Part shown: piece after piece, positions 50,244 to 59,232 of the stretch
Numbering within the stretch: position 1 is the stretch's first letter
Layout of the letters: each line of letters opens with the position of its first letter
NCBI RefSeq assembly: GCF_019969685.1
Contig: NZ_JAHXYZ010000002.1
Coordinates: forward strand, 1,544,273 to 1,608,272
Direction of reading: 5' to 3'
Origin: Microbacterium sp. EST19A
Lineage (GTDB): Bacteria; Actinomycetota; Actinomycetes; Actinomycetales; Microbacteriaceae
DNA length: 64,000 nt
The notes under the pieces: model-generated
What the model was told of the DNA's origin: nothing
The model's database searches: none
Seen by the model: the letters and a program-made list of their open reading frames with translations, nothing else
Translations under genes and position numbers: made by a program

Positions 50244-52498
50244 CAGTGGCTCGACGCCTTGCGGTCGTCGGCGAGGATCGGCTCCCACTGCTTCTCGAGC
50301 TCACGCTCGGTGGAGTTCGGCAGGAACCCGGCCGGTGCGAAGCGTCGCGAGGCGACCGGGGTCTCCTCGGTGTTCTCGCCACCGCCGTTGCGGATCGCCT
50401 TGATCGTGACGATCACCGCCGCGACCATCACGATGATCGCGAGGGTGACGAAGATGATCGACAGGGTGCCCTGCACCGCGGTGTTGCGGATGACGGCATC
50501 GAGCACTTCGGGTGCGCCGAGCGAGTCGTCGCCCGTGTTCTTCGCCTCGAGGTACTTGAAGTGGTTCGCCCAGTACCCGATCGCCGGCACCGGCGAGAGG
50601 ATCTTGTACAGCGAGGCCGTGATCGTGACGACCGCGGTGAATGCGAGCGGCAGACCGATGATCCACAACCACTTGAAGTAGCTGCGCCCGCGCTTGGCGA
50701 CGATGGCCAGCACCACGGCGAGCGCGATCGCGGCGAGCAGCTGGTTCGCGATGCCGAACAGCGGGAAGAAGGTGTTGATGCCGCCGAGCGGGTCGGTGAC
50801 GCCGAGGATGAGGATCGCTCCCCAGCCGGCCACCATGATCGCGGTGCAGATCCAGACCCCGGGACGCCACGAGACGTCACGGAACTTCGGGAACCAGGCG
50901 CCGATCGAGTCCTGCAGCATGAAGCGGGCCACGCGGGTTCCGGCATCCACCGCGGTGAGGATGAACAGGGCCTCGAACATGATCGCGAAGTGGTACCAGA
51001 ACGCCATGAGCGCTTGCCCGCCGAGGGCCTGCTGCATGATGTGCGCGAGGCCGAGAGCGAGTGTCGGTGCACCACCGGTGCGCGAGACGATCGACTCCTC
51101 GCCGACCGCCTGAGCCGTGCCGGTGAGCATCTCCGGTGTGAGGTTCACCCCCGTCAGCCCCAGCGAGTTCACGAAGGCGACGGCCCCTTCGACCGTGCCT
51201 CCTGTCGCCGCCGTCGGGGCGTTCATCGCGAAGTAGATGCCCTGGTCGATCGAGATCGCGGCGACGAGCGCCATGATCGCGACGAAGGATTCCATGAGCA
51301 TGCCGCCGTAGCCGATGAAGCGCGTCTGGCGCTCCTTCTCGATGAGCTTCGGGGTGGTGCCGGAGGCGATCAGGGCATGGAACCCCGACAGCGCTCCGCA
51401 CGCGATCGTCACGAACAGGAACGGGAAGAGAGGACCCGCGAACACCGGACCCATGCCGTTCTCGCCGAACACGCTGATCGCGGGGACCGTGATCTCGGGG
51501 CGCACGAGGATGATCGCACCGGCCAGCATGACGATGACGCCGATCTTCATGAAGGTCGACAGGTAGTCGCGCGGCGCGAGCAGCAGCCAGACCGGGAGCA
51601 CGGCGGCGATGAAGCCGTAGATGATGATGCCCCAGGCGATCGTCGTGCGGTCGAGGTGGAAGATCGCCTGACCCCAGTCGGTCGCCGCGACCTGACCGCC
51701 GCCGATGATCGCGGCCATGAGCAGCACGAAGCCGATGATCGAGACCTCGGTGACCTTGCCGGGACGGATGAATCGCAGGTAGATGCCCATGAAGATCGCG
51801 ATCGGGATGGTCATCGCGACCGAGAAGACGCCCCACGGGCTCTCGCCGAGCGCGTTGACGACGACGAGGGCCAGGATCGCGACGATGATCAGCATGATCA
51901 GCAGCGAGGCGATGATCGCGGCAGTGCCGCCGATGCGACCGAGCTCCTGTCGCGCCATCTGGCCGATCGTGCGGCCGCCGCGGCGCATCGAGAAGAAGAG
52001 CACCGTGTAGTCCTGCACGGCACCGGCGAGCACGACGCCGACGATGATCCAGATCGTGCCGGGGAGATAGCCCATCTGCGCGGCGAGAACCGGACCGACG
52101 AGCGGACCGGCGCCGGCGATGGCGGCGAAGTGGTGGCCGTAGAGGACGCGGCGATCGGTGGGGACGAAGTCCTTGCCGTCCTGCTTGACCTCGGCCGGGG
52201 TGGCGCGACGGTCGTCGGGGCGGGTGATGTACTTCTCGATCACCTTCGAGTAGAAGCGGTAGCCGATCAGGTACGTGCAGACCGCGGCGAACACGAACCA
52301 GATCGCGTTGACGGTCTCACCGCGGACGATCGCGAGCATCGTCCAGGCCACGGCGCCCAGGAGGGCGATCGCCGCCCAGAGGATGATCTTGGGCAGGGTC
52401 CAGCGGTTGGCCTTCTCGTGATGCTCGTCGCTGAGGGCGACGGGAGGAAGCTTCGGGTCGGTGACGATGTCGGGTGTGGTTCTGCCCGGTGCGGTCAT
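50243..52498 (-). CDS. cstA: CstA-family carbon starvation protein / pyruvate-type transporter
   Basis: A 751-residue membrane protein with about 16-18 helices. The CstA blocks GHHFAAIAGAGPLVGPVLAA, GTIWIIVGVVLAGAVQDY and FLFVTIACGALSGFHALI are clear. E. coli members of this family (CstA, BtsT) import peptides and pyruvate with protons. ATG at 52498 has GAGGAG upstream. It heads a likely operon with ybdD, the LytS/LytTR pair and the symporter genes, which matches the BtsS/BtsR control of btsT. It lies 210 bases downstream of the protease gene, behind a strong hairpin. Confidence 0.95.
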   Translation of the reverse strand: MTAPGRTTPDIVTDPKLPPVALSDEHHEKANRWTLPKIILWAAIALLGAVAWTMLAIVRGETVNAIWFVFAAVCTYLIGYRFYSKVIEKYITRPDDRRATPAEVKQDGKDFVPTDRRVLYGHHFAAIAGAGPLVGPVLAAQMGYLPGTIWIIVGVVLAGAVQDYTVLFFSMRRGGRTIGQMARQELGRIGGTAAIIASLLIMLIIVAILALVVVNALGESPWGVFSVAMTIPIAIFMGIYLRFIRPGKVTEVSIIGFVLLMAAIIGGGQVAATDWGQAIFHLDRTTIAWGIIIYGFIAAVLPVWLLLAPRDYLSTFMKIGVIVMLAGAIILVRPEITVPAISVFGENGMGPVFAGPLFPFLFVTIACGALSGFHALIASGTTPKLIEKERQTRFIGYGGMLMESFVAIMALVAAISIDQGIYFAMNAPTAATGGTVEGAVAFVNSLGLTGVNLTPEMLTGTAQAVGEESIVSRTGGAPTLALGLAHIMQQALGGQALMAFWYHFAIMFEALFILTAVDAGTRVARFMLQDSIGAWFPKFRDVSWRPGVWICTAIMVAGWGAILILGVTDPLGGINTFFPLFGIANQLLAAIALAVVLAIVAKRGRSYFKWLWIIGLPLAFTAVVTITASLYKILSPVPAIGYWANHFKYLEAKNTGDDSLGAPEVLDAVIRNTAVQGTLSIIFVTLAIIVMVAAVIVTIKAIRNGGGENTEETPVASRRFAPAGFLPNSTERELEKQWEPILADDRKASSH

Positions 52499-52640
52499 GG
52501 GGGTCTCCTCGGGATACGCGACGTTGCGTTCCCCCACGCTAGGAAGACGTCGGTGCCCGAGGAGGGGCCGAGAGCGGATGCTGCGACGAGCGGCGCCGAT
52601 CACGCGATGAACGGAAGCTCGGGCGTGCTCGCTCGACGAC

Positions 52641-52686
52641 GTCCGCTCGACGACCGAGAGGGGAGGACCCCGGTCGTCGAGCGGAC
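52641..52686 (-). terminator. Long hairpin after the subtilase gene (terminator, REP-like sequence)
   Basis: Arms GTCCGCTCGACGACCG (52641-52656) and CGGTCGTCGAGCGGAC (52671-52686) are perfectly complementary over 16 bases with a 14-base loop, starting 22 bases past the protease stop. The arm and its flank (GTCTCGTCTC, minus strand, 52697-52688) resemble a sequence inside the ECF ATPase gene at 57595-57627, so it may belong to a dispersed repeat family. Confidence 0.75.
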
Positions 52687-52708
52687 GAAGTGAGACGAGA
52701 CGGTGCGA

Positions 52709-55700
52709 CTACTCGGGCTGCTCCGTCGGCGGCGCCTCGGTCGGCGGTGCCTCGGTCTCGGGTGCTTCCGTCGGCGGGGCCTCCGTCGGCGGGGCCTCCG
52801 TTTCCGGAGCCTCCGTCTCGGGCGCATCCACGTCCGGCACGTCCGCCGCGGCCGGGGCGTCGACGGTCACGATCGTGCGGACCGCGGAGTCGCCGTACTG
52901 CACCAGGCCGAGGTAGCGGGTGCCGGCCGTGAGGCCGGTCCAGCCGAGCTGGTAGCTCGTCTTCACACCGCGGACCACCGGGAGCGGGTTCGGCGTCGCA
53001 GTGAACGCTCCCTCGCCGCCGGGCACCACATTGGCGTAGGACATGTCCCACGTCATCGGCCCGGTCGTCGAGTAGATGTTCGCCACCACGAGGTAGGTGC
53101 CGGGGGTGGGCGCGGGGATCGTGACCCTCTCGTCCGCCGAACCGGTCGCCGACTGCCAGCGCTGGTAGTACTGCAGGTCATCGGCACTCACCACGCGGTA
53201 CACGGTGAGGTCGAGGTCGCTGCCTTCATCGTCCGACGAGTCGAGGTCGAAGCGCGAGAGCGTGGTGCCCTCGGGAACCTCGACGATCCACGCGACGTCC
53301 TTGTTGGCGTCGCCCGACTTCTCATCGCCCGAGTGACCCTCCACCGGATTGTCCGGGTCGGCGAGCAGCTCGAACGGAGTGAGACCCGACAGGTTGAGCG
53401 GCAGATCTCCCGTGAGGCCGGGGATGACCTCCACGGTGGTGCTGCCGTCGACGCCGGTGCCGGAGACCTCTGCCGGAGCATCCGCCGTCACCGGGAAGAG
53501 CGCGATCGGCGAGCGGACCGAGTTCTTCTTGCTCGTCCAGACCAGCGATCCGGTCGCCCACTGCTCGACCGGTGCGCTGGCGTTGTCGAACGTCACCGTG
53601 AAGGTCTTCGTCTGACCCGGCCTGTCGAACGTGAGCTGCTGCGGGCTGACCTTCACGTTCACGCCCGGGACCGAGGCCTTCGCCGTGAAGACGCCCTTCT
53701 CGGTCGAGGTGACGGACCGCGTCACGGTCTGCGAGCTCGCCAGGGTGCCGATCGAGATGGACGCCTGATTGAGGTTGCTGCCGTCGATCGGCTCGATCCC
53801 CGGGAAGTCCGAGAGCCCCTTGCCGTCGAGGAACGCCGCCCAGTCCTTCACGCCGTTGAGGTACAGCAGACCGGGGTTGAAGAAGCGCGTCGGGTCGACC
53901 TGACCCGCGCCCTGCTCGAACGGGTTCGTGTTCGGCGATCCGTCGGCGAGCACCGTGTCGTAGGCGGTGGTCATCATCGCCGACTTGATCTCGGCGGGCG
54001 TCGCCTTGGGGCGCTCACCGAGGTAGAGGGCGGCGAGACCCGCGATGTGCGGGGACGCCATCGACGTGCCGGAGAGGATGCCGAAGGTCGGCTTGTCTCC
54101 CGGTGCGTTGTTCGTCGCCGCGAGGATCGCGACGCCGGGAGCCGAGACATCCGGCTTCATGACGTCGCTGCCGTCGGCGAGAGCCGGACCGCGGCTCGAG
54201 AAGCCCGCGATCTGCGGCGTCGGCGTCGTGACGCCCGTGGTGTTCTCGCCGACGAGCGTGATCGGACGGTCGGCGCCCCCCTGTACGTAGGCGAGCACGG
54301 CGGCCCGATGCACCGAGCTGAGGTGCACGGTCGGCACGGCGTGGAAGTCGTTGTCCAGCGAGTCCGAGCCACCCGGCACGTTCACGAGGACGACGCCGAT
54401 GCCGCCGGCATCCTTCACGACCTGCGACTTCTCCGCTCTCGCGTTGTTCCCGCGATCGCAGACGACGATGTGGCCGGTGACCTTCGCCGGATCGAGAGTG
54501 CCGGGGAGGCAGAGCGCGGCGTTCGCCGCGGTGGCGCCGGATGCCGCGGCATCCCCCGCGTAGATCGACGGGCCCTTCACGGTCTTGCCGAACGGCACGC
54601 TCACCGAGGCACCTGCCTGGGCGAAGCCGTCGAACTGCACCGTGCCCTCCCAGGTCGGGATGGTCGATGCGGCGACGGTCGTGTACCAGGGCGAGGCGTG
54701 GTCGGCGGTGACGGGGTCGGGGCCGTCGTTGCCGGCGCTCACCGCGACGAAGACGCCCGCGGCCGCCGCGTTGAAGAACGCGAGGTCCTCGGGGGCCATG
54801 ACGGTCGTGGCCGCGCCGCCGCCGATCGAGTAGTTGATCACGTCGACGCCGTCGGCGACGGCCTGGTCGATCGCGGCGACGAGGTCGCTGAGAGCGCAGA
54901 TGTCGTCCGTGGTGACGGTGTCGTCGGGGCCGACGTAGCAGGCCTTGTAGGCCGCGATCTTCGCGTCCGGGGCCACGCCCGAGATCGTGCCGAACTTCAC
55001 GTTCTCGATCTGGGCCTTGACCTTGAAGTTTCCGGCCGCGGTGCTCGCGGTGTGCGAGCCGTGACCGTCGCCGTCGCGCGGCGAGAGGTAGTCGTACTGG
55101 AAGTCGAAGCCGGTCGCCTGCGCGCCGGCGTAGAAGTACTGGCCGCCGATGAGCTTGGACGAGTAGTCGCGCTTGTCCCAGTCCTGGCCCTCGACCATCG
55201 CGGACTGGAACTGCCCGCCGTCGGACTTGTCGAAGTACACGTTTGTGCCGTCGGTGTAGGGCTGGTTGCCCTTGTGGCGGCTCTGCTGCTTGTTCTGCTT
55301 CTTGAGCTTCTTGCCCTCGAACGACGGATGCTCGGGCGCGATACCCGTGTCGATGACGCCGACCACGACGCCCTCGCCTGCCTTGTCGACGCCGCCGGTC
55401 TGCTGCCAGACGCCGCCGCGGCCCTTGCGGTCGTCGCCGAGTCCGAGGAAGTCGGTCGAGGACTGCGCATCCGGGTGGCGGATCTCATCGGGGTAGACGC
55501 CGAAGACGTCCTTCGAGGCGCGGAGCTTGTCGACCTGCTCGCCGGAGAGGTCGGCGCTGAAGCCGTTCAACACGACCTGGTAGGTGGTGTCGGGGGTGAT
55601 GCCGATCTGGGTGGCGAGGTCGGTCTGCTCGGTCTGGAGGTGCTCGACGTAGCGCTGGGAATCCTGCGACTGGGTCTCGAGCTGCTCGCCCTCGGCGGGC

Positions 55701-55903
55701 TTCGTGGCTTTGAGGCCCTTGACGTCGCCTTCGTAGCTGGCGAGAGGATCGGCCTTCATCACGACGATGTAGTGGCCGGGGGTGCCGGCGATGGGAACGG
55801 GGTGCGTCACCTCCTCCGCCGCGTAGCCTGCGGTTACTGTCGATGCGATGAACAGCGTGGCCAGGGTGGTGGCTGCTGCTATGCGGAGGGGTGTTCGACC
55901 CAT
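52709..55903 (-). CDS. Secreted subtilisin-like serine protease (S8) with PA domain and repetitive acidic tail
   Basis: A 1,064-residue exported protease. A signal peptide covers about 1-29 and an I9-type propeptide begins near YIVVMKADPL. The catalytic triad is Asp185 (VVVGVIDTGI), His281 (DGDGHGSHTAS) and Ser614 (SGTSMASPH). A PA domain is inserted between His and Ser (VTGHIVVCDRGNNARAEKS). A subtilase FnIII-like domain and two further beta domains follow. The last 45 residues are tandem ETEAPPTEA-type repeats built on 18-base DNA repeats (52727-52830), with no LPXTG motif or hydrophobic anchor. ATG at 55903 follows GGGAG; the frame is open 16 codons further. It probably degrades proteins outside the cell. 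It is divergent from the ECF gene cluster. Confidence 0.93.
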   Translation of the reverse strand: MGRTPLRIAAATTLATLFIASTVTAGYAAEEVTHPVPIAGTPGHYIVVMKADPLASYEGDVKGLKATKPAEGEQLETQSQDSQRYVEHLQTEQTDLATQIGITPDTTYQVVLNGFSADLSGEQVDKLRASKDVFGVYPDEIRHPDAQSSTDFLGLGDDRKGRGGVWQQTGGVDKAGEGVVVGVIDTGIAPEHPSFEGKKLKKQNKQQSRHKGNQPYTDGTNVYFDKSDGGQFQSAMVEGQDWDKRDYSSKLIGGQYFYAGAQATGFDFQYDYLSPRDGDGHGSHTASTAAGNFKVKAQIENVKFGTISGVAPDAKIAAYKACYVGPDDTVTTDDICALSDLVAAIDQAVADGVDVINYSIGGGAATTVMAPEDLAFFNAAAAGVFVAVSAGNDGPDPVTADHASPWYTTVAASTIPTWEGTVQFDGFAQAGASVSVPFGKTVKGPSIYAGDAAASGATAANAALCLPGTLDPAKVTGHIVVCDRGNNARAEKSQVVKDAGGIGVVLVNVPGGSDSLDNDFHAVPTVHLSSVHRAAVLAYVQGGADRPITLVGENTTGVTTPTPQIAGFSSRGPALADGSDVMKPDVSAPGVAILAATNNAPGDKPTFGILSGTSMASPHIAGLAALYLGERPKATPAEIKSAMMTTAYDTVLADGSPNTNPFEQGAGQVDPTRFFNPGLLYLNGVKDWAAFLDGKGLSDFPGIEPIDGSNLNQASISIGTLASSQTVTRSVTSTEKGVFTAKASVPGVNVKVSPQQLTFDRPGQTKTFTVTFDNASAPVEQWATGSLVWTSKKNSVRSPIALFPVTADAPAEVSGTGVDGSTTVEVIPGLTGDLPLNLSGLTPFELLADPDNPVEGHSGDEKSGDANKDVAWIVEVPEGTTLSRFDLDSSDDEGSDLDLTVYRVVSADDLQYYQRWQSATGSADERVTIPAPTPGTYLVVANIYSTTGPMTWDMSYANVVPGGEGAFTATPNPLPVVRGVKTSYQLGWTGLTAGTRYLGLVQYGDSAVRTIVTVDAPAAADVPDVDAPETEAPETEAPPTEAPPTEAPETEAPPTEAPPTEQPE

Positions 55904-56103
55904 GCGCTTCTCCCGATGCTCGATGATCTTCGTGCGGCGTCGTTGCCGCAATGCCGCTCAAAGTAGTCCGGGGTCGAGGGGCGCGCCAGGGGCATGCCGG
56001 AAACATAGACGAAGGGCCACAGGGGGGACTTTGGTCGACACTTCGGCTCGTCGTGCGGGGTTTTCCACGGCTCCCGGTCGACGCTCGGAAGCGGTGGCGC
56101 AAC

Positions 56104-56109
56104 TAGGCT
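56104..56109 (+). promoter_or_regulatory. -10 box of a likely leaderless transcript
   Basis: TAGGCT lies 7 bases before the GTG at 56116, so transcription would begin at or next to the start codon. No ribosome site is seen. Such leaderless starts are common in actinobacteria. No convincing -35 is visible. Confidence 0.4.
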
Positions 56110-56115
56110 GGGACG

Positions 56116-56658
56116 GTGGCCCGAACCCCCGTCCTTTCGACCAGATTGCTGCTGGTCTGTGCGGCGATCGGCGTCGCCACGGGCATCATCGGCGGGATCG
56201 CGGGGCTGCTGACTCCGGTCGTCTTGCTCACCGCGCCTTTCGCCTACGGACTGCTTCTCGGGTCGCATGTTCTTCCGGGGATCATCGCGCAGGAGGTGCT
56301 GCGCCGGCCGTTCGTCGCGCTGATCACACACGTGATCGCCGCGCTGGTCGCGAGCGCGTTCAACCCGGCGTGGGCGCTGCGGTTCATCGGCACGGCGTTG
56401 CTGTTCGGCGCGATCCAGGAGGGTGTCGCGGCGCTCACGCGCTACCGGGTCTGGGGTGCGTGGCGGTTCTTCGTCTCGGGCGCGGTGATCGGGGTGCTCG
56501 TGGCGGTCGTCGTGTTCTTCGCGGCGCACCTCGGGACTCTGCCGCTGTGGGCGCAGATCCTGTACCTGGTGATCTCGGTGCTCGGGCCGATCGCCTGGAC
56601 CGCGGTCGGGCTGGCCATCGGCGCGGCTCTGCGGCGGGCAGGCGTGGCGCAGCGCTGA
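56116..56658 (+). CDS. ECF transporter S component, YkoE-like (first copy)
   Basis: A 180-residue membrane protein with five to six helices. The N-terminus LLLVCAAIGVATGIIGGIAGLL and the block GSHVLPGIIAQEVLRRP resemble YkoE, the S component known from hydroxymethylpyrimidine/thiamine uptake. S components bind the substrate and dock onto the shared ATPase/EcfT module, encoded just downstream. Start is GTG at 56116, with a -10 box directly before it. The iron box and the siderophore protein gene nearby make an iron compound more likely than thiamine as ligand, but this is inference. Confidence 0.75.
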   Translation: MARTPVLSTRLLLVCAAIGVATGIIGGIAGLLTPVVLLTAPFAYGLLLGSHVLPGIIAQEVLRRPFVALITHVIAALVASAFNPAWALRFIGTALLFGAIQEGVAALTRYRVWGAWRFFVSGAVIGVLVAVVVFFAAHLGTLPLWAQILYLVISVLGPIAWTAVGLAIGAALRRAGVAQR

Positions 56659-56680
56659 CGCGTTTCGCCTCGATGGCGGA

Positions 56681-56699
56681 TCAGGTAAGGCTCAGCTAA
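56681..56699 (+). promoter_or_regulatory. IdeR/DtxR-like iron box
   Basis: TCAGGTAAGGCTCAGCTAA matches the actinobacterial iron-box consensus TWAGGTWAGSCTWACCTWA at 16 of 19 positions, counted by hand. It lies 38 bases upstream of the ATPase start and 22 bases after the S component stop. Iron-loaded IdeR/DtxR would repress the genes that follow. Confidence 0.65.
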
Positions 56700-56736
56700 G
56701 TTAGAAGCGTTCGATCCGCCGACCCGGGACTCCGCC

Positions 56737-58392
56737 GTGCGCCCATCCGCGCCCCTGCTCCGCGTGCGTGAGCTCTCTCTCACCCACGCGGATGCCGCGC
56801 ACCCGTCGCCGCGGGCCGTCACCTTCGACATCGCCGCCGGGGAGGTCGTGCTGCTGCTCGGACCTTCGGGGTCGGGCAAGTCGACGCTCACGCTCGCGCT
56901 GAACGGGCTGATCCCGCATGCGCTCCCGGCGACGATGACCGGCACGGTCGAGGCGGGCGGGCTCGACACGGCGACGACGCAGACCGCGACGCTGAGCACG
57001 CAGGTCGCGATGGTGTTCCAGGATCCGGATGCGCAGATCGTCACGGGCACGGTGTACGACGAGGTGGCGTTCGGGCCGGAGAATCTGCTGCTGCCGCTCG
57101 ACGAGGTGCGCGCGCGGGTCGAGGATGCGCTCCGCCGGGTGGGGCTCTGGGAGCGTCGCGACGAGAACCCCGATCACCTGTCGGGTGGCGGGCGGCAGCG
57201 TCTCGCGATCGCCTGCGCGTTGGCGATGGGGTCTCCGCTGATCGTGCTGGACGAGCCGACGGCGAACCTGGATCCTCAGGGCATCGACGACGTCTACGCC
57301 GCGCTGACCGATGTGATCGCGGCCGGTGATCGAGCGATCTTGCTCGTGGAGCACAACCTCGATGCGGCGATGGGGTTCGTGACGCGCACGATCGTGCTCG
57401 ACCGCGAGGGGCGGGTCGTGTTCGACGGACCGGCCGCAGAGGTCATCCGTCAGCACGCCGACGAGCTCGTCGCGATGGGCGTCTGGCTGCCTGCAGCGAC
57501 GCTCGCCGCGCTGCGACTGCGGGAGCAGGGGTACTCGTTCGATCCGCTGCCCCTGTCGCCGGAGGAGCTCGCACGCGCCCTGCCGTCGGTCACCGTCTCG
57601 TCTCGGCCCGCTCGCTCGACGACCGAGGGTGACGCGATCATCCGCGCCCGCGGGCTGACGGTGCGGCGGCGACGGACCGAGATCCTGCAGGGAATCGACC
57701 TGGATCTCGCGGAAGGCGGCCTGACTGCGATCGTCGGTGCGAACGGTGCGGGAAAGACGACGCTGATCCAGGCGATCGCGGGGGTCGTACCGCCGCCTCG
57801 CGGGATGGTGAGCGTCGACGGCATGGATCCTGGTTCTGCCTCGCCGCGAGATCTCGCGTCGCGCATCGGGTTCGTGTTCCAGAATCCGGAGCATCAGTTC
57901 ATCGCGCATACGGTGTTCGACGAGCTCGCGCATGGACTTCGCCTGCGGCATGCTCCGGATGCCGAGATCGCGGCTCGCGTGGAGGAGATGCTCGCGCGGT
58001 TCGGTCTCGAACACAAGGCGGATGTGCATCCGTTCCTGCTGTCCGGCGGCGAGAAGCGGCGGCTGTCGGTCGGCACCGCGCTGATCACGCGGCCTCGGGT
58101 GCTCGCGCTGGATGAGCCGACGTTCGGTCAGGATCGTGCCCGGGCGTCGGAGCTTCTCGAGCTGCTGCGGAGTCTGCGCGCCGAGGGGACGACGATCGTC
58201 ATCGTCACGCACGATCTGCAGCTCGTCGCCGAGCACACGACGCACACGGTGGTGCTGAAGGACGGGCGGGTTCATGCTGCCGGCCCGACGTCGGCGCTGT
58301 TCCAGGACGAGCAGGTGTTCGCGGGTGCGGGCCTGCGTCTTCCCGCGTTGCAGCGGGTGCTGGCATCCGCCGGTCTGGAGGTGGCGCCGTGA
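56737..58392 (+). CDS. Fused double ECF ATPase (EcfA-EcfA')
   Basis: A 551-residue protein with two ABC ATPase domains in one chain. Unit 1 (about 8-240) has GPSGSGKST, signature LSGGGRQRLAIA and Walker B LIVLDEPTA. Unit 2 (about 300-530) has GANGAGKTT, LSGGEKRRLSVG and VLALDEPTF. Both look competent. The linker around 287-297 is encoded by a sequence resembling the REP-like hairpin at 52641-52697. GTG at 56737 is the chosen start. Its stop overlaps the EcfT start by 4 bases (GTGA). It powers substrate release by the S components. Fused EcfA pairs are common in actinobacteria. Confidence 0.92.
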   Translation: MRPSAPLLRVRELSLTHADAAHPSPRAVTFDIAAGEVVLLLGPSGSGKSTLTLALNGLIPHALPATMTGTVEAGGLDTATTQTATLSTQVAMVFQDPDAQIVTGTVYDEVAFGPENLLLPLDEVRARVEDALRRVGLWERRDENPDHLSGGGRQRLAIACALAMGSPLIVLDEPTANLDPQGIDDVYAALTDVIAAGDRAILLVEHNLDAAMGFVTRTIVLDREGRVVFDGPAAEVIRQHADELVAMGVWLPAATLAALRLREQGYSFDPLPLSPEELARALPSVTVSSRPARSTTEGDAIIRARGLTVRRRRTEILQGIDLDLAEGGLTAIVGANGAGKTTLIQAIAGVVPPPRGMVSVDGMDPGSASPRDLASRIGFVFQNPEHQFIAHTVFDELAHGLRLRHAPDAEIAARVEEMLARFGLEHKADVHPFLLSGGEKRRLSVGTALITRPRVLALDEPTFGQDRARASELLELLRSLRAEGTTIVIVTHDLQLVAEHTTHTVVLKDGRVHAAGPTSALFQDEQVFAGAGLRLPALQRVLASAGLEVAP

Positions 58393-59222
58393 CGACGACC
58401 TCTCGCCCGGCTGCGGCTTTCGACCCGTACGCGACGATGACGGTCACGTCGCGGCATCAGTTCCTGTACGGGCTGAATCCGCTGGCGAAGGTCGTGGGAT
58501 TCGCGCCGGCGATGGTGCTGCTCATCTTCGTGCGGGATCTCGCGACGCCGGCGGCCTTCCTCGTGCTGGCGTATGCGGTGATCCTGATCGGCGCGCGGGT
58601 GACGGGGCGTCTGCTGGCGCTCATGATGCTGGCCCTGCCGGTGGGGATGCTCGCGATCGGCGTCGGGTTCTCGTTGTGGGTGGATGCCGCGCTCGTCGCG
58701 GACAGCGCCCCCTTCCTGCGGATCGGCGGGTGGACGCTGTATTCGGGTGCGCTCGAGATCGGCTTCGCGACGGCGCTGCGGCTCGGTTCGATCATCGCGC
58801 TGGCGCTGATCGGTGGTCTCACGACGACCGGGCCGGATCTGGTGCGGGCGAGCGTGCAGCAGCTGCGGGTGCCGTATCGGATCGGGTACACGGCGCTGGC
58901 GGCATTCCGTTTCGTGCCGCGTTTCGGGCATGAGCTCGCGGTGATCCGGGCGGCGCATCGCGTGCGCGGACATCATGGCGGGCGGGGTCCGTTCGCGCGT
59001 ATCGCTCGCGGGTGGGGGTACATCGTGCCGTTGCTCGCCGGTGCGATCCGCCATGCGGAGCGGGTGGCGCTCGCGATGGATTCCCGCGCGTTCGGCGCCC
59101 ACTCGACGCGGACCGAACGGCATCTGGTGCCGTTCCGTGCCCGCGATTTCGTGTTCACGGTGGCGAGTCTTGCGGCATCCGCTGCGATCTTCGTCGCGTT
59201 CTTCCCCTGGCAGCTTCCCTGA
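58389..59222 (+). CDS. ecfT: ECF transporter transmembrane coupling protein (EcfT)
   Basis: A 277-residue membrane protein with five to six helices. The start FLYGLNPLAKVVGFAPAMVL matches the EcfT N-terminal consensus (xxLxPxxK). The cytoplasmic coupling helices near the end carry AMDSRAFGAHSTRT, the usual Ala-Arg-Gly/Ala-type signature region that touches the ATPases. It translates the ATPase motion to the S components. GTG start overlaps the ATPase stop, and the siderophore-interacting protein gene begins 11 bases later. Confidence 0.9.
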   Translation: MTTTSRPAAAFDPYATMTVTSRHQFLYGLNPLAKVVGFAPAMVLLIFVRDLATPAAFLVLAYAVILIGARVTGRLLALMMLALPVGMLAIGVGFSLWVDAALVADSAPFLRIGGWTLYSGALEIGFATALRLGSIIALALIGGLTTTGPDLVRASVQQLRVPYRIGYTALAAFRFVPRFGHELAVIRAAHRVRGHHGGRGPFARIARGWGYIVPLLAGAIRHAERVALAMDSRAFGAHSTRTERHLVPFRARDFVFTVASLAASAAIFVAFFPWQLP

Positions 59223-59232
59223 AAGGCGCCCG

